Positions 49,785 through 58,376 of a stretch of 64,000 nt of DNA are shown piece by piece (position 1 is the first letter of the stretch; the number at the start of each line of letters is the position of its first letter). A program made the position numbers and the translations under genes. This DNA comes from Variovorax sp. DXTD-1. Lineage in GTDB: Bacteria; Pseudomonadota; Gammaproteobacteria; Burkholderiales; Burkholderiaceae_C. Location of the stretch: positions 62,001 through 126,000 of the forward strand of contig NZ_RWKH01000013.1 of assembly GCF_003984625.1 (NCBI RefSeq), read 5' to 3'. The notes beneath the pieces are model-generated. The model did not search any database and was not told the DNA's origin. It worked only from the letters and a program-made list of their open reading frames with translations.

Positions 49785-51413
49785 TCAGGCGGTGGTGGAG
49801 GGCGGCCGTTTCATCCAGCGGACAGGCTGCGCCTGCAACGGCCTTGGCGCGGCGCCGTGGCGCACCAGCGCAGCGTCGAGCGCCTTGCCGCCTTCGTCTG
49901 CCAGGGCCGCCTCGCGCGCTGAGGCAATCGCCTCCGCGCGCTTCGTTGCAGGCAAAGTCGTACGGCTCGCGAGTTCGTCGATCACGTGCAGCAGGTTGTG
50001 CTTGCCTCGCTCGTTGGTGCTGCCGTAGCCCTTGATGAGCCGCCCGCACAGGGCCACTTCCCGGCCCAGCGCCCAGGCTTCGCGCGTGCCGCTTTCCACG
50101 GCCGCGAGCCAGCGTTCGATCAGCGCCTGTTCCTCCGCAAAGCGCTGGCCTCTGCGGCGCAGCCATTTGAGCGAAGACAGAAGGCGCAGCGACGCCATGC
50201 CGAACACCGAGTGGCTGCCCACCTTGAGCGGCAGCGCCCAAGGCTCGCGGCCGCGCGCCTGGCGGGCGCGGTCCCACGCGGTCACGCGGCGCGAAAGGCC
50301 GGGCGGCAGCAGTGCGGCGAACTCGGCCGCGCCGGGCTTGAAGTGGTCGTAGACCTTCACGATGTCTTCATCGGTGGCTCGCACCTCCTGCCGCACGCGC
50401 TGCGCACGGCTTGCACGGCCCTTGAGCGCGGCCACGCGAACGATGTCGTCGAAGGCCATCCACAGCGCGAGCCAGCGCGCGGCCTCGCGGGTGACGGCAA
50501 AGCCCTGTGCACCGGCCGGGTCGGCGGCGCGCTCGGCATCGAGCACCCTGGCCAGCCGATCGGCATAGAGCGCGGCGTAGGCAGCGTCCTGGTAGTCGAG
50601 CACGCGCGCATGGCCGAGCGCGAGCATGTCGTGCACCGCCGTCGGAAAGCGCCGGGCCACGTCGTCGGGCAGCGCGCGCGCCGGTGGGGGCGCGTCGGCC
50701 GTGTCGCCGGACAGCACGCTGCTCACAAAGGCGGCCTGCGCGCGCGGCGCGCTTACCGCCTCGAAGGCGGCGGCAAAGCCGCGCAGGCTCGCCGCCGCCA
50801 TCTTGTTGAGCTTTTCGGGCGCGCTGGTGTCGCCGCCGCGCACCACGTGCTCATACGCTTCACGTGGGAACGGAAAGAGGCCGCTGCCCGCAATGGCGCC
50901 GAGCATCACGGCGCTGACCACCGTGCCGGTCTCCCGCGCCACGGCGTTCATGTCGAACACATGGTGCTCGCGGCTGAAGGCCTTGACCACGTCGAGCAGG
51001 TGCTGCGCGTCGGCGCGGCCATCGCCGGGCGGCATGCGCTCGGCCGTTGTGAGGATGCGCGCCGAAGAGCTGATGACCAGCGTGCGCAGCGGCGCGCTCA
51101 TGCCGTTGCCGATCTGCCGCGCGGTCTCGAGCAGTTCCGACGACACGATGGCGTCGAGCGCACCCGGCACCGGGCTCAGGCTGAACACCGGCCGCCTGCC
51201 GGCGAGCTGCGCGAGCGGCACCGGAAACACTTCGATGTAGTAGGTGGTGGCGCCGGTGCGCTGCGCGACGCCGGGAATCGAGGTGCTCTGCGCGGCATAG
51301 CCGGCGTGGCGGGCAATGTCGACCAGCCATTCGGTGAGTACACCGCCGCCTTCGCCGCCCAGGGCGCAGACGAGAAGGGTGATGGGCCGGTTCTTTTCCA
51401 TGGCGTATCTCAT
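49785..51413 (-). CDS. iorB: Indolepyruvate ferredoxin oxidoreductase beta subunit (IorB-like, with DUF6537-type extension)
   Basis: A 542-residue protein. The first ~190 residues are the gamma-type domain of 2-oxoacid:ferredoxin oxidoreductases (ITLLVCALGGEGGGVLTEWL, SIPGVAQRTGATTYYIEVFP). The rest is a large helical C-terminal extension present in the long bacterial IorB type (DUF6537). ATG at 51413 overlaps the IorA stop (ATGA). With IorA it would convert arylpyruvates to arylacetyl-CoA, reducing an electron carrier. Confidence 0.88.
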   Translation of the reverse strand: MRYAMEKNRPITLLVCALGGEGGGVLTEWLVDIARHAGYAAQSTSIPGVAQRTGATTYYIEVFPVPLAQLAGRRPVFSLSPVPGALDAIVSSELLETARQIGNGMSAPLRTLVISSSARILTTAERMPPGDGRADAQHLLDVVKAFSREHHVFDMNAVARETGTVVSAVMLGAIAGSGLFPFPREAYEHVVRGGDTSAPEKLNKMAAASLRGFAAAFEAVSAPRAQAAFVSSVLSGDTADAPPPARALPDDVARRFPTAVHDMLALGHARVLDYQDAAYAALYADRLARVLDAERAADPAGAQGFAVTREAARWLALWMAFDDIVRVAALKGRASRAQRVRQEVRATDEDIVKVYDHFKPGAAEFAALLPPGLSRRVTAWDRARQARGREPWALPLKVGSHSVFGMASLRLLSSLKWLRRRGQRFAEEQALIERWLAAVESGTREAWALGREVALCGRLIKGYGSTNERGKHNLLHVIDELASRTTLPATKRAEAIASAREAALADEGGKALDAALVRHGAAPRPLQAQPVRWMKRPPSTTA

Positions 51414-53611
51414 GCGGGTTGCAGTGCACGCACCACCGCACCGCGTAGGCCGTGCAGCAGGCGTTCGTGCCATTTCGGGTTCTGCACCACCTCGGCCCGA
51501 TAGAAGCTGGGGCACAGCGTGGCCGCGTGCGCGTTCTCCCCGCACAGGCCGCAGCCCACGCAGCCGTCGATCACGGTAGCCACCGGGTCGACCTTGAGCG
51601 GATCGGGGTTGTCCTTGAGCGTGAGAGTGGGGCAGCCCGAAAGGCGGATGCATGCGTGGTCGCCGTTGCACACGTCTTCGTCGACGCCGTATTTCACTCG
51701 CACCACGCGCTTGCCTTTTTTGAGCAGGCTTGCAATCCAGGGCTTGATGCGGCGCTGGCGCTCCAGCTGGCACTCGCCCTCGGCAATCACCACCTTCAGG
51801 CCGTTGAAGTCGCTGGTGAGCGCCTCCGTCAGCGTCTTGCGCATGCGCTCCACGTCGTAGGTGGTCACGGTGCGCATCCACTTCACGCCCAGGCCCGTCA
51901 ACGTGGCTTCGATGGTCTGGTTCTTGTCGACCAGGCTCTGCTGCTTGTCGACCGCACGTTCCTTCATCTCTTCGTCGGGCGTGGAGATGATGTCCTGCGT
52001 GCCCGTCGCGGAGGTGTAGCCGTTCTTGAAGATCAGCAGCACCGCATCGTCGCCGTTGAAGAGCGCGCTCTGCACCCCGGTGAGCAGGCCGTTGTGCCAG
52101 AACCCGCCGTCGCCCATGATCGACAGCGTGCGGCGGTTCATCATCGGCGCCACGCCCGCGCGGCTTGCCAGGCTCATGCCGTAGCCGAGGATCGAATGCC
52201 CCATCGAGAACGGTTCGAAGGTGCCGAAGGCATGGCAACCGATGTCGGCCGCAATGTGCACGGGACCCGTCTGCTGCTGGGCAAGCTTCAGGGCCGAGAA
52301 CACCGGACGCTCCGGGCAGCCGACGCAAAAGCTCGGCGGCCGGTTGGGCAGCGGCGTGGAGAGCTGGCGCGCCACGGCCTCGCGCCGCTCGCGGTTGCCG
52401 GCCAGCCAAGCCGCGGCGGACGAAGAGGCTTCGCCCGGCCCGATGTATTTGGCCGCGAACACGCCGATGCCGCCCGCGAGCACTTCCACCCCGTATTCAC
52501 CCGCCGACGGCAGCATGTCCTTGCCGTGCAGCGGCGTCTGGATGTCGCGCCGGCGCAGCAGGGTGGCGATGTCTTGCTCGATGTATTCGGGCTGGCCTTC
52601 TTCCACCACCAGCACCGCGCGCTTGCCCACGCAGAAGTCGGCCACCTGCTCGGGCACCAGCGGGTAGGTCACGTTGAGCACCAGGATCGGGATGTCCGTC
52701 TCGCCGAAGGCGTCGGCCAGGCCCTGCTGCTGCAGGCTGCGGATCAGCGCGTTGTACAGCCCGCCCTGCACCACGATGCCGAGGTCCGCATGGCGCCCGC
52801 CCGGAACGAGTTCGTTGAGCCCGTGCGCCACGATGTAGCGCCGCGCCGCCGGAATCCGCTCATCGCCCTTGAGCTTTTCGTGGCGAAAGGTGACGGGCGG
52901 GTGCGCCAGCCGCATGTAGTCGAAACCCGCGGGTTCCGTCATCAGCGCCCGGGTCGAGACGGCGGGCGCGATGTTGTCCTTGCATTCGAAGCTGCCGCGC
53001 ACGTGGCAGGTGCGGATGCGCAGCTCCATGAGGCAGGGCATGTTCGATGCTTCCGAGAGGCGGAAGCCGTGTTCGACCATGCGCACCATCTGGCCGAGGT
53101 CGGGCCGCGGATCGAGCAGGCACATGCTCGATTTGAGCGCGTAGGCATGCGTGCGCTCCTGGATCACGCTCGCGCCTTCGCCGTAGTCCTCGCCCACCAC
53201 CACCAGCACGCCGCCCGTCACGCCGGGCGACGAGAGATTGGAAAGCGCATCGGCCGCCACGTTGGTGCCGACGATGGACTTCCATGTCACGGCGCCGCGC
53301 AGCGGGTAGTGGATGGATGCGCCGAGCATCGCGGCCGCGGAGGCTTCGTTGGAGCAGGCCTCCACGTGCACGCCCAGCTCGTCCATGTATGTCTTGGCCT
53401 GCACCATCACGTCAAGCAGGTGCGAAACCGGCGCGCCCTGGTAGCCGCCGACATAGGCCACGCCCGATTGCAGCAGGCCTTTGGTGATCGCGAGAATGCC
53501 CTCGCCGTGGAATGTGTCGCCGGCGCCCAGGCGCAGCGATTGCACTTCCTTGCTGAATGAAACTTCCAAGAGATTCGGCTCCGTTGGGTTGATGTGGGTT
53601 GAAGGGTTCAA
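51410..53611 (-). CDS. iorA: Indolepyruvate ferredoxin oxidoreductase alpha subunit (IorA-like)
   Basis: A 733-residue TPP- and iron-sulfur-dependent oxidoreductase subunit. N-terminal pyrimidine-binding part GGYQGAPVSHLLDVMV, a CVGCPERP cysteine block near residue 425, the TPP motif GDGGFWHNG, and a C-terminal ferredoxin-like part with VIDGCVGCGLCGENAH and a final LCPSF. No ATG is available at the 5' end; the first usable codon is TTG at 53611 (encoding NPSTHINPTEP next). It follows the cytochrome c gene by 60 bp and is coupled to IorB by ATGA. Confidence 0.9.
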   Translation of the reverse strand: MNPSTHINPTEPNLLEVSFSKEVQSLRLGAGDTFHGEGILAITKGLLQSGVAYVGGYQGAPVSHLLDVMVQAKTYMDELGVHVEACSNEASAAAMLGASIHYPLRGAVTWKSIVGTNVAADALSNLSSPGVTGGVLVVVGEDYGEGASVIQERTHAYALKSSMCLLDPRPDLGQMVRMVEHGFRLSEASNMPCLMELRIRTCHVRGSFECKDNIAPAVSTRALMTEPAGFDYMRLAHPPVTFRHEKLKGDERIPAARRYIVAHGLNELVPGGRHADLGIVVQGGLYNALIRSLQQQGLADAFGETDIPILVLNVTYPLVPEQVADFCVGKRAVLVVEEGQPEYIEQDIATLLRRRDIQTPLHGKDMLPSAGEYGVEVLAGGIGVFAAKYIGPGEASSSAAAWLAGNRERREAVARQLSTPLPNRPPSFCVGCPERPVFSALKLAQQQTGPVHIAADIGCHAFGTFEPFSMGHSILGYGMSLASRAGVAPMMNRRTLSIMGDGGFWHNGLLTGVQSALFNGDDAVLLIFKNGYTSATGTQDIISTPDEEMKERAVDKQQSLVDKNQTIEATLTGLGVKWMRTVTTYDVERMRKTLTEALTSDFNGLKVVIAEGECQLERQRRIKPWIASLLKKGKRVVRVKYGVDEDVCNGDHACIRLSGCPTLTLKDNPDPLKVDPVATVIDGCVGCGLCGENAHAATLCPSFYRAEVVQNPKWHERLLHGLRGAVVRALQPA

Positions 53612-53671
53612 GGCGAAGGCACGCGTCCCCCGCGCCGCGCTTGCGCCGGCGTTGCGCTGCGGTATCGGTGG

Positions 53672-54331
53672 CTACTTGCCGGGCGGCTTGGCGGGTGCGC
53701 CGGGAAAGCGCGCCACGTAGTAGGCAAGGGTGTCCAGGTCCTCCGGCGGGATGCCGCTCACGGCTTCGGTCATCGCCTGCGTGTAGCCGGGCCGCTTGCC
53801 GGTGCGAAAGCCGTGCAGCGTCATCTGCAGGTAGTCCTCGCGCTGCTGCGCGATGCGCGGCACCTGCTGCCCGCCGCTCAGGTCGGCGCCGTGGCAGATC
53901 ACGCAGCGGTGCGTTTGCGCCAGCGCCTGCCCGCGCGCCATGCGGGCGGCATCGGGCGGCGCGGCAGCGGGCGGCGCGGGCACGGCCGGCAGTGTGGCGA
54001 TGAACTCCGAGAATCCGCGCAGGTCTTCGTCCTTCATGGTCTTTGCCACCGCCGTCATCGCGGGGTTGTCGCGCCGGCCTTCGCGAAACAGGAACAGCTG
54101 CGTGATGGCATAGAACGAATGCTGGCCCGCGAGCACCGGTGTTCCCGCCATGTCGCTGCGCCCGTTGGCACCGTGGCACGAGGCGCACACCGCCGCATAG
54201 CGCTGCGCATAGGTGCCCTGCGCGGCCTGCGTGGCTTGGGCACTGGCGGAAGGCGCAGCCGAAGCGAGGAGCGTCATGGCCATGGCTGCGACTGCCTGCA
54301 TGAAAGCCGCAAGAACGACACCCCTGCTCAT
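53672..54331 (-). CDS. Dihaem cytochrome c (c553/c4-like)
   Basis: A 219-residue exported cytochrome c. A signal sequence (about residues 1-32) is followed by two haem sites: CASCHG in the first domain and CVICHG in the second, with Met axial ligands available. Its ATG overlaps the stop of the sugar/sorbosone dehydrogenase gene (ATGA). The two gene products probably work together: the dehydrogenase passes electrons to this cytochrome, and then to the oxidase. It precedes IorA by 60 bp. Confidence 0.9.
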   Translation of the reverse strand: MSRGVVLAAFMQAVAAMAMTLLASAAPSASAQATQAAQGTYAQRYAAVCASCHGANGRSDMAGTPVLAGQHSFYAITQLFLFREGRRDNPAMTAVAKTMKDEDLRGFSEFIATLPAVPAPPAAAPPDAARMARGQALAQTHRCVICHGADLSGGQQVPRIAQQREDYLQMTLHGFRTGKRPGYTQAMTEAVSGIPPEDLDTLAYYVARFPGAPAKPPGK

Positions 54332-55527
54332 CGGCCGCCGTAGCTGATGCGGTAGATCGCGCCCGCGTGGTCGTCGCTCACGAGCATGGAGCCGTCCTTC
54401 AGCACCAGGAAGTCCACCGGCCGGCCCAGGTAGTTGTTGTTCTCGACAAAGCCCGTCATGAACGGCTCGACCTTCGCGCCGCCCTTGCCGTCCGGCCAAG
54501 CCACGGCAATGTCGGCGTACTTGACGGTGCGGTTCCACGGACCATGGCGTGCGATGAACATGGCGCCGCGGTACTTGGTCGGGAACATCTTTCCCTTGTA
54601 GAAGGCGAGGCCCAGCCCGGCCGCATGCGGGCCGAGCAGCGCGGCGGGCTTGGTGTATTCGCCGCAGTTCTTGCCCCAGCCGAACTCGGGGTCGGCAATG
54701 TTGCCCTGGTGGCAGTACGGGTAGCCGAAGTGCTGGTTGGGCGCCGTCACCACGTTCAGTTCGTCGTTCGGCAGATCTTCGCTGAGCCAGTCCCGCCCGT
54801 TCTCCGTGAACCAGAGATTGCCCGTCTTCGGGTCGAAGTCGAAGCCCACCGTATTGCGCACGCCGCGGGCCACCGTCTCGATGCCGCTGCCGTCCAGGTT
54901 CATGCGAAAGATGCGCGCATGCGCCTCGTCCGGGTCGCAGATGTTGCAGGGCGCACCGATCGCGTAGTAGAGCTTGTCGTTGTGCACCCGCAGGTAGCGC
55001 CAGCTGTGGTCCTGTCCGCCGGGCAGCTTGTCGTTGAGTACCACTGGCGTGCCGGCGTTGTCGAGCTTGTCCTCGATGCCGTCGTAGCGAACGATCTGCT
55101 TGTGCGTGGCAAGGTACAGCGCGCCCTTGTGATATTCGATGCCGGTGGCGAATTCGGTCTTGTCGACGATGGTCTTCGGCTTGCGGTCGCCCTTCTCGGC
55201 GATGGCATACACCTTGTTGCCCACGAAGAGCGTGCTCACGAACACCGTGCCCTTGTCCCCCTGGCGCAGCGACCGTGCATCCAGCACGCCCGAGGCCCAG
55301 GTCTCCACCTTGAAGCCCGGCGGCAGCTTGAACTTGGCGGTGGGCAACTGGTCGGCCGCAGTGGGAATGGGGAAGGAAGGCACCGGCGCCATGCGCGTGG
55401 CCGCCTCGGTCTTGGGACGCCCCTTGGCCCAGCCCGGCTCTTCGGCCGGAGGCTGCTGGGCCCATGCGGCGGTGGTGGCAATGCAAAGCAGGGCGGCAAT
55501 TGCCGCATGCGGACGCAGTCTGGCCAT
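54328..55527 (-). CDS. Soluble quinoprotein-type sugar/sorbosone dehydrogenase
   Basis: A 399-residue exported beta-propeller protein. A signal peptide ends near residue 23 (TAAWAQQ). Typical blocks are PPGFKVETWASGV, GGQDHSWRYLRVH, ICDPDEAHARIFRMNLDGSG and RHGPWNRTVKYAD, as in the L-sorbosone/glucose dehydrogenase group (PQQ). It is the first gene of the long minus-strand unit; the LysR regulator at 55648 is divergent with 120 bp between starts. A substrate other than sugar is possible given the aryl-pyruvate genes that follow. PQQ binding is inferred from family. Confidence 0.85.
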   Translation of the reverse strand: MARLRPHAAIAALLCIATTAAWAQQPPAEEPGWAKGRPKTEAATRMAPVPSFPIPTAADQLPTAKFKLPPGFKVETWASGVLDARSLRQGDKGTVFVSTLFVGNKVYAIAEKGDRKPKTIVDKTEFATGIEYHKGALYLATHKQIVRYDGIEDKLDNAGTPVVLNDKLPGGQDHSWRYLRVHNDKLYYAIGAPCNICDPDEAHARIFRMNLDGSGIETVARGVRNTVGFDFDPKTGNLWFTENGRDWLSEDLPNDELNVVTAPNQHFGYPYCHQGNIADPEFGWGKNCGEYTKPAALLGPHAAGLGLAFYKGKMFPTKYRGAMFIARHGPWNRTVKYADIAVAWPDGKGGAKVEPFMTGFVENNNYLGRPVDFLVLKDGSMLVSDDHAGAIYRISYGGR

Positions 55528-55645
55528 GTCTTGTCTCCTTCTCGTGGGTGGGCTCTTCGTGTTCGCCGAACGTCGGATCGACCGGCAACGGCGGCCAGTG
55601 TGCGAGCCCTGCGCCGGGTCTTCAATAAAATAATCGAGCTAAGTA

Positions 55646-55664
55646 ATATGCATGTCATGCATAT
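55646..55664. promoter_or_regulatory. 19-bp palindrome over the LysR start codon
   Basis: ATATGCATG and CATGCATAT are perfect 9-bp arms with a single T between, spanning the ATG at 55648 and the one at 55657. It lies between divergent genes, where a LysR site is expected. An operator for autorepression at the start codon is plausible (inference). Confidence 0.45.
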
Positions 55665-56562
55665 ACAAACGATAGACCTCAACCTCCTGCGCCTGTTCGA
55701 TGCGGTCTATCGCGCGCGCAGCGTGAGCCGCGCCGCCGAAGAGCTGGGCCTCACGCAGCCCGCCGCGAGCCACGGCCTCGGCCGCCTGCGCCTGCTGCTG
55801 AAAGACGCGCTCTTCACGCGTGCGCCCGGCGGGGTTGCGCCTACGCCCCGCGCCGATCGGCTGGCCGTTGCGGTGCAGGCTGCGCTCAATACACTGGAAG
55901 AAGCACTCCAGGAGCCCGGCCGCTTCGACCCGCAGGCCTCGCGCAAGACCTTTCGCATTCACATGAGCGACATCGGCGAAGGCCGCTTTCTGCCTTCGCT
56001 CATGGCGCGGCTTGGCGAGCTGGCGCCCGGCCTGCGCGTGGAGACCCTGCCGCTGGCGCCCACTGAAATAGCGCCCGCGCTCGACAGCGGCCGCATCGAC
56101 TTTGCCTTCGGCTTCTTGCCCAAGGTGCGCGACACGCAGCGCAAGCACCTGCTGAAAGACCGCTATATCGTGCTGCTGCGCAAAGGCCATCCGTTTGCAC
56201 GCGGGCGGCGCAACAGCCAGGCGCTCATCGAGGCGCTGCAAACGCTCGAATACGTGGCTGTGCGCACGCATGCGGAAACGCTGCGCATATTGCAGTTGCT
56301 CAACCTGGAAGAGCGGGTACGGCTCACCACCGAGCACTTCATGGTGCTGCCCGCCATCGTTCGCGCCACCGACCTTGCGGTGGTGATGCCGCGCAACATT
56401 GCGCGCGGGTTTGCAGAAGAGGGCGGCTACGCCATCGTGGAGCCGGCCTTTCCGCTGCGCGACTTCACGGTGTCGCTGCATTGGAGCAAGCGCTTCGAGG
56501 CCGATCCGGCCAACCGGTGGCTGCGGCAGGTGATCGAGGGGCTGTTTTCGGACGGCGTTTGA
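55648..56562 (+). CDS. LysR-family regulator (NodD/LinR-like)
   Basis: A 304-residue LysR protein. N-terminal helix-turn-helix is LFDAVYRARSVSRAAEELGL followed by TQPAASHGLGRLRLLL; the effector domain contains KTFRIHMSDIGEGRFLPSLM. In-frame ATGs at 55648 and 55657 both fit. It is divergent from the dehydrogenase/cytochrome/IorAB unit, which it probably controls; it also precedes xdhA by 198 bp. LysR proteins of this class respond to aromatic ligands. Confidence 0.9.
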   Translation: MHVMHIQTIDLNLLRLFDAVYRARSVSRAAEELGLTQPAASHGLGRLRLLLKDALFTRAPGGVAPTPRADRLAVAVQAALNTLEEALQEPGRFDPQASRKTFRIHMSDIGEGRFLPSLMARLGELAPGLRVETLPLAPTEIAPALDSGRIDFAFGFLPKVRDTQRKHLLKDRYIVLLRKGHPFARGRRNSQALIEALQTLEYVAVRTHAETLRILQLLNLEERVRLTTEHFMVLPAIVRATDLAVVMPRNIARGFAEEGGYAIVEPAFPLRDFTVSLHWSKRFEADPANRWLRQVIEGLFSDGV

Positions 56563-56760
56563 CGAGAAACGGTGCCCCAGCACGAGATGGTCCGGGAAGG
56601 GCCCGTCTGGCCCAGGAATTGCTCACTGGCTCAAGGGTTTCCCCGTAGCTTGCATACCAGCCCCCACATACGCAATATGGGCGCTGCGGTATGTACCCGG
56701 CGGCGCAAGCCGCTAACGTCAACGCTTGGCCGAAACGAGCCGCCCACGAGCACGAAGAGC

Positions 56761-58374
56761 ATGAGCACCGAGAGCAGCAACAAGATCCAACCCATCCGGT
56801 TTTTCCACCGCGGAAAAACCGTCGACGTCAGCGGCGTCCACCCCACGCGCTCCGTGCTCGACTGGCTGCGCGAGGACGCGCACTGCACAGGCACCAAGGA
56901 AGGCTGCAACGAAGGCGACTGCGGCGCCTGCACCGTGGTGATCGGCGAGCTGGCCGAGGCCGGCGGCCTCAAGCTGCAAACGGTCAACGCCTGCATCCAG
57001 TTCTTGCCCACCTTGCATGGCAAGGCACTCTTCACGGTCGAAGACCTGAAGGACCAGTGCCAGGCCCATGCGGCCGGTGAGACCGAAGTGCAGGCGCAGG
57101 ACAAGCGCCCGCATCCCGTGCACCGCCTGCACCCGGTGCAGCAGGCCATGGTCGATTGCCACGGCTCGCAGTGCGGCTTTTGCACCCCGGGGTTCGTGAT
57201 GTCGCTGTGGTCCACCTACGAGCATCACCAAGCCGAGGGCACGCTGCCCACGCGGCAGCAGCTGGCCGACGATCTTTCGGGCAACCTGTGCCGCTGCACC
57301 GGCTACCGGCCGATTCTCGATGCCGGCCAGCGCATGTTCGACCTGCCGTCGATGCGGCTCGATGCGCAGCCGGTGGTGGCCGCGCTCGCAGCCCTGCAAG
57401 GGAATTTGCAGCAAGAGGGCCTCGACTACGCCGCGCCGCTCGGCGCCCGCATCGACCGCTTTCATGCACCCAGAACGCTCGCGCAGCTGGCGGCACTGCG
57501 CGTGCAGAAGCCGGGTGCGCAGCTGCTCTCGGGCTCCACCGACGTCGGCCTGTGGGTCAACAAGCAGTTTCGCGACCTGGGCGACATCATCTACGTGGGC
57601 GACGTGGCTGAAATGAAGATCGTCGAGGCCCGTGCCGAGGAGCTCTACATCGGTGCCGGCGCATCGCTCGAATCCGCATTCGAAGCCCTGGTGCAGCGCG
57701 TGCCCAGCCTGCAGGACGTGTGGCTGCGCTTTGCGTCGCCGCCCATCCGCCATGCCGGCACCATGGGCGGCAACGTGGCCAATGGTTCGCCCATCGGCGA
57801 TTCGCCGCCGGTGCTGATGTCGCTCGACGCAGAGATCGAGCTGCGCCGCGGCGACGTGGTGCGCCGCATGCCGCTGCCCGATTTCTATATCGACTACATG
57901 AAGAACCAGCTGCAGCCCGGCGAGTTCGTGCAGGGGCTGGCGGTTCCGCTCGCGGCCATGCGCCGCCAGGTGCGCGCCTACAAGATCAGCAAGCGCTTCG
58001 ACTGCGACATCTCCGCGCTGTGCGCCGGCTTTGCGGTGGAGCTGGAAGAGGGCGACGACACGGTAAAGGCCGTGCGCCTGGCTTTCGGCGGCATGGCCGC
58101 CACCGTGAAACGGGCCGCCCAGGCCGAGGCCGCGCTCGTGGGCAAGCCCTGGACGCAAGCCAGCGTGAACGCCGCCAAGCTTGCGCTCGCGCAAGACTTC
58201 AAGCCGCTGTCGGACATGCGCGCATCGGCCGACTACCGGCTGCAGGTGGCGCAGAACCTCATCCAGCGCCTCTGGCTCGAAACCCGCGCCGACGACGCAC
58301 TCTCGCTCGAAGAGACCAGCGTCTGGAGCGTGATGCCCCATGCCTCGGCCAAGGCCGCGGCGGAAGGAGTCTGA
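56761..58374 (+). CDS. xdhA: Xanthine dehydrogenase small subunit (XdhA; FeS + FAD)
   Basis: A 537-residue subunit of molybdenum xanthine dehydrogenase, which oxidises hypoxanthine and xanthine to urate. The plant-type [2Fe-2S] cysteines are C49, C54, C57 and C78 (CTGTKEGCNEGDCGACTVV, then NACIQF); the second cluster is in CHGSQCGFCTPG and NLCRCTGYRPILD. The FAD domain follows from about residue 240, with ASPPIRHAGTMGGNVANGSP. ATG at 56761 was chosen because the conserved part begins there; upstream frame is non-conserved. xdhB starts 2 bp after its stop. Confidence 0.95.
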   Translation: MSTESSNKIQPIRFFHRGKTVDVSGVHPTRSVLDWLREDAHCTGTKEGCNEGDCGACTVVIGELAEAGGLKLQTVNACIQFLPTLHGKALFTVEDLKDQCQAHAAGETEVQAQDKRPHPVHRLHPVQQAMVDCHGSQCGFCTPGFVMSLWSTYEHHQAEGTLPTRQQLADDLSGNLCRCTGYRPILDAGQRMFDLPSMRLDAQPVVAALAALQGNLQQEGLDYAAPLGARIDRFHAPRTLAQLAALRVQKPGAQLLSGSTDVGLWVNKQFRDLGDIIYVGDVAEMKIVEARAEELYIGAGASLESAFEALVQRVPSLQDVWLRFASPPIRHAGTMGGNVANGSPIGDSPPVLMSLDAEIELRRGDVVRRMPLPDFYIDYMKNQLQPGEFVQGLAVPLAAMRRQVRAYKISKRFDCDISALCAGFAVELEEGDDTVKAVRLAFGGMAATVKRAAQAEAALVGKPWTQASVNAAKLALAQDFKPLSDMRASADYRLQVAQNLIQRLWLETRADDALSLEETSVWSVMPHASAKAAAEGV

Positions 58375-58376
58375 CC

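Noticed and set aside
51452..53560. Plus-strand open frame of about 700 codons opposite iorA
   Set aside because: It mirrors the iorA codon pattern and has no recognisable motif; iorA carries intact TPP and FeS motifs.
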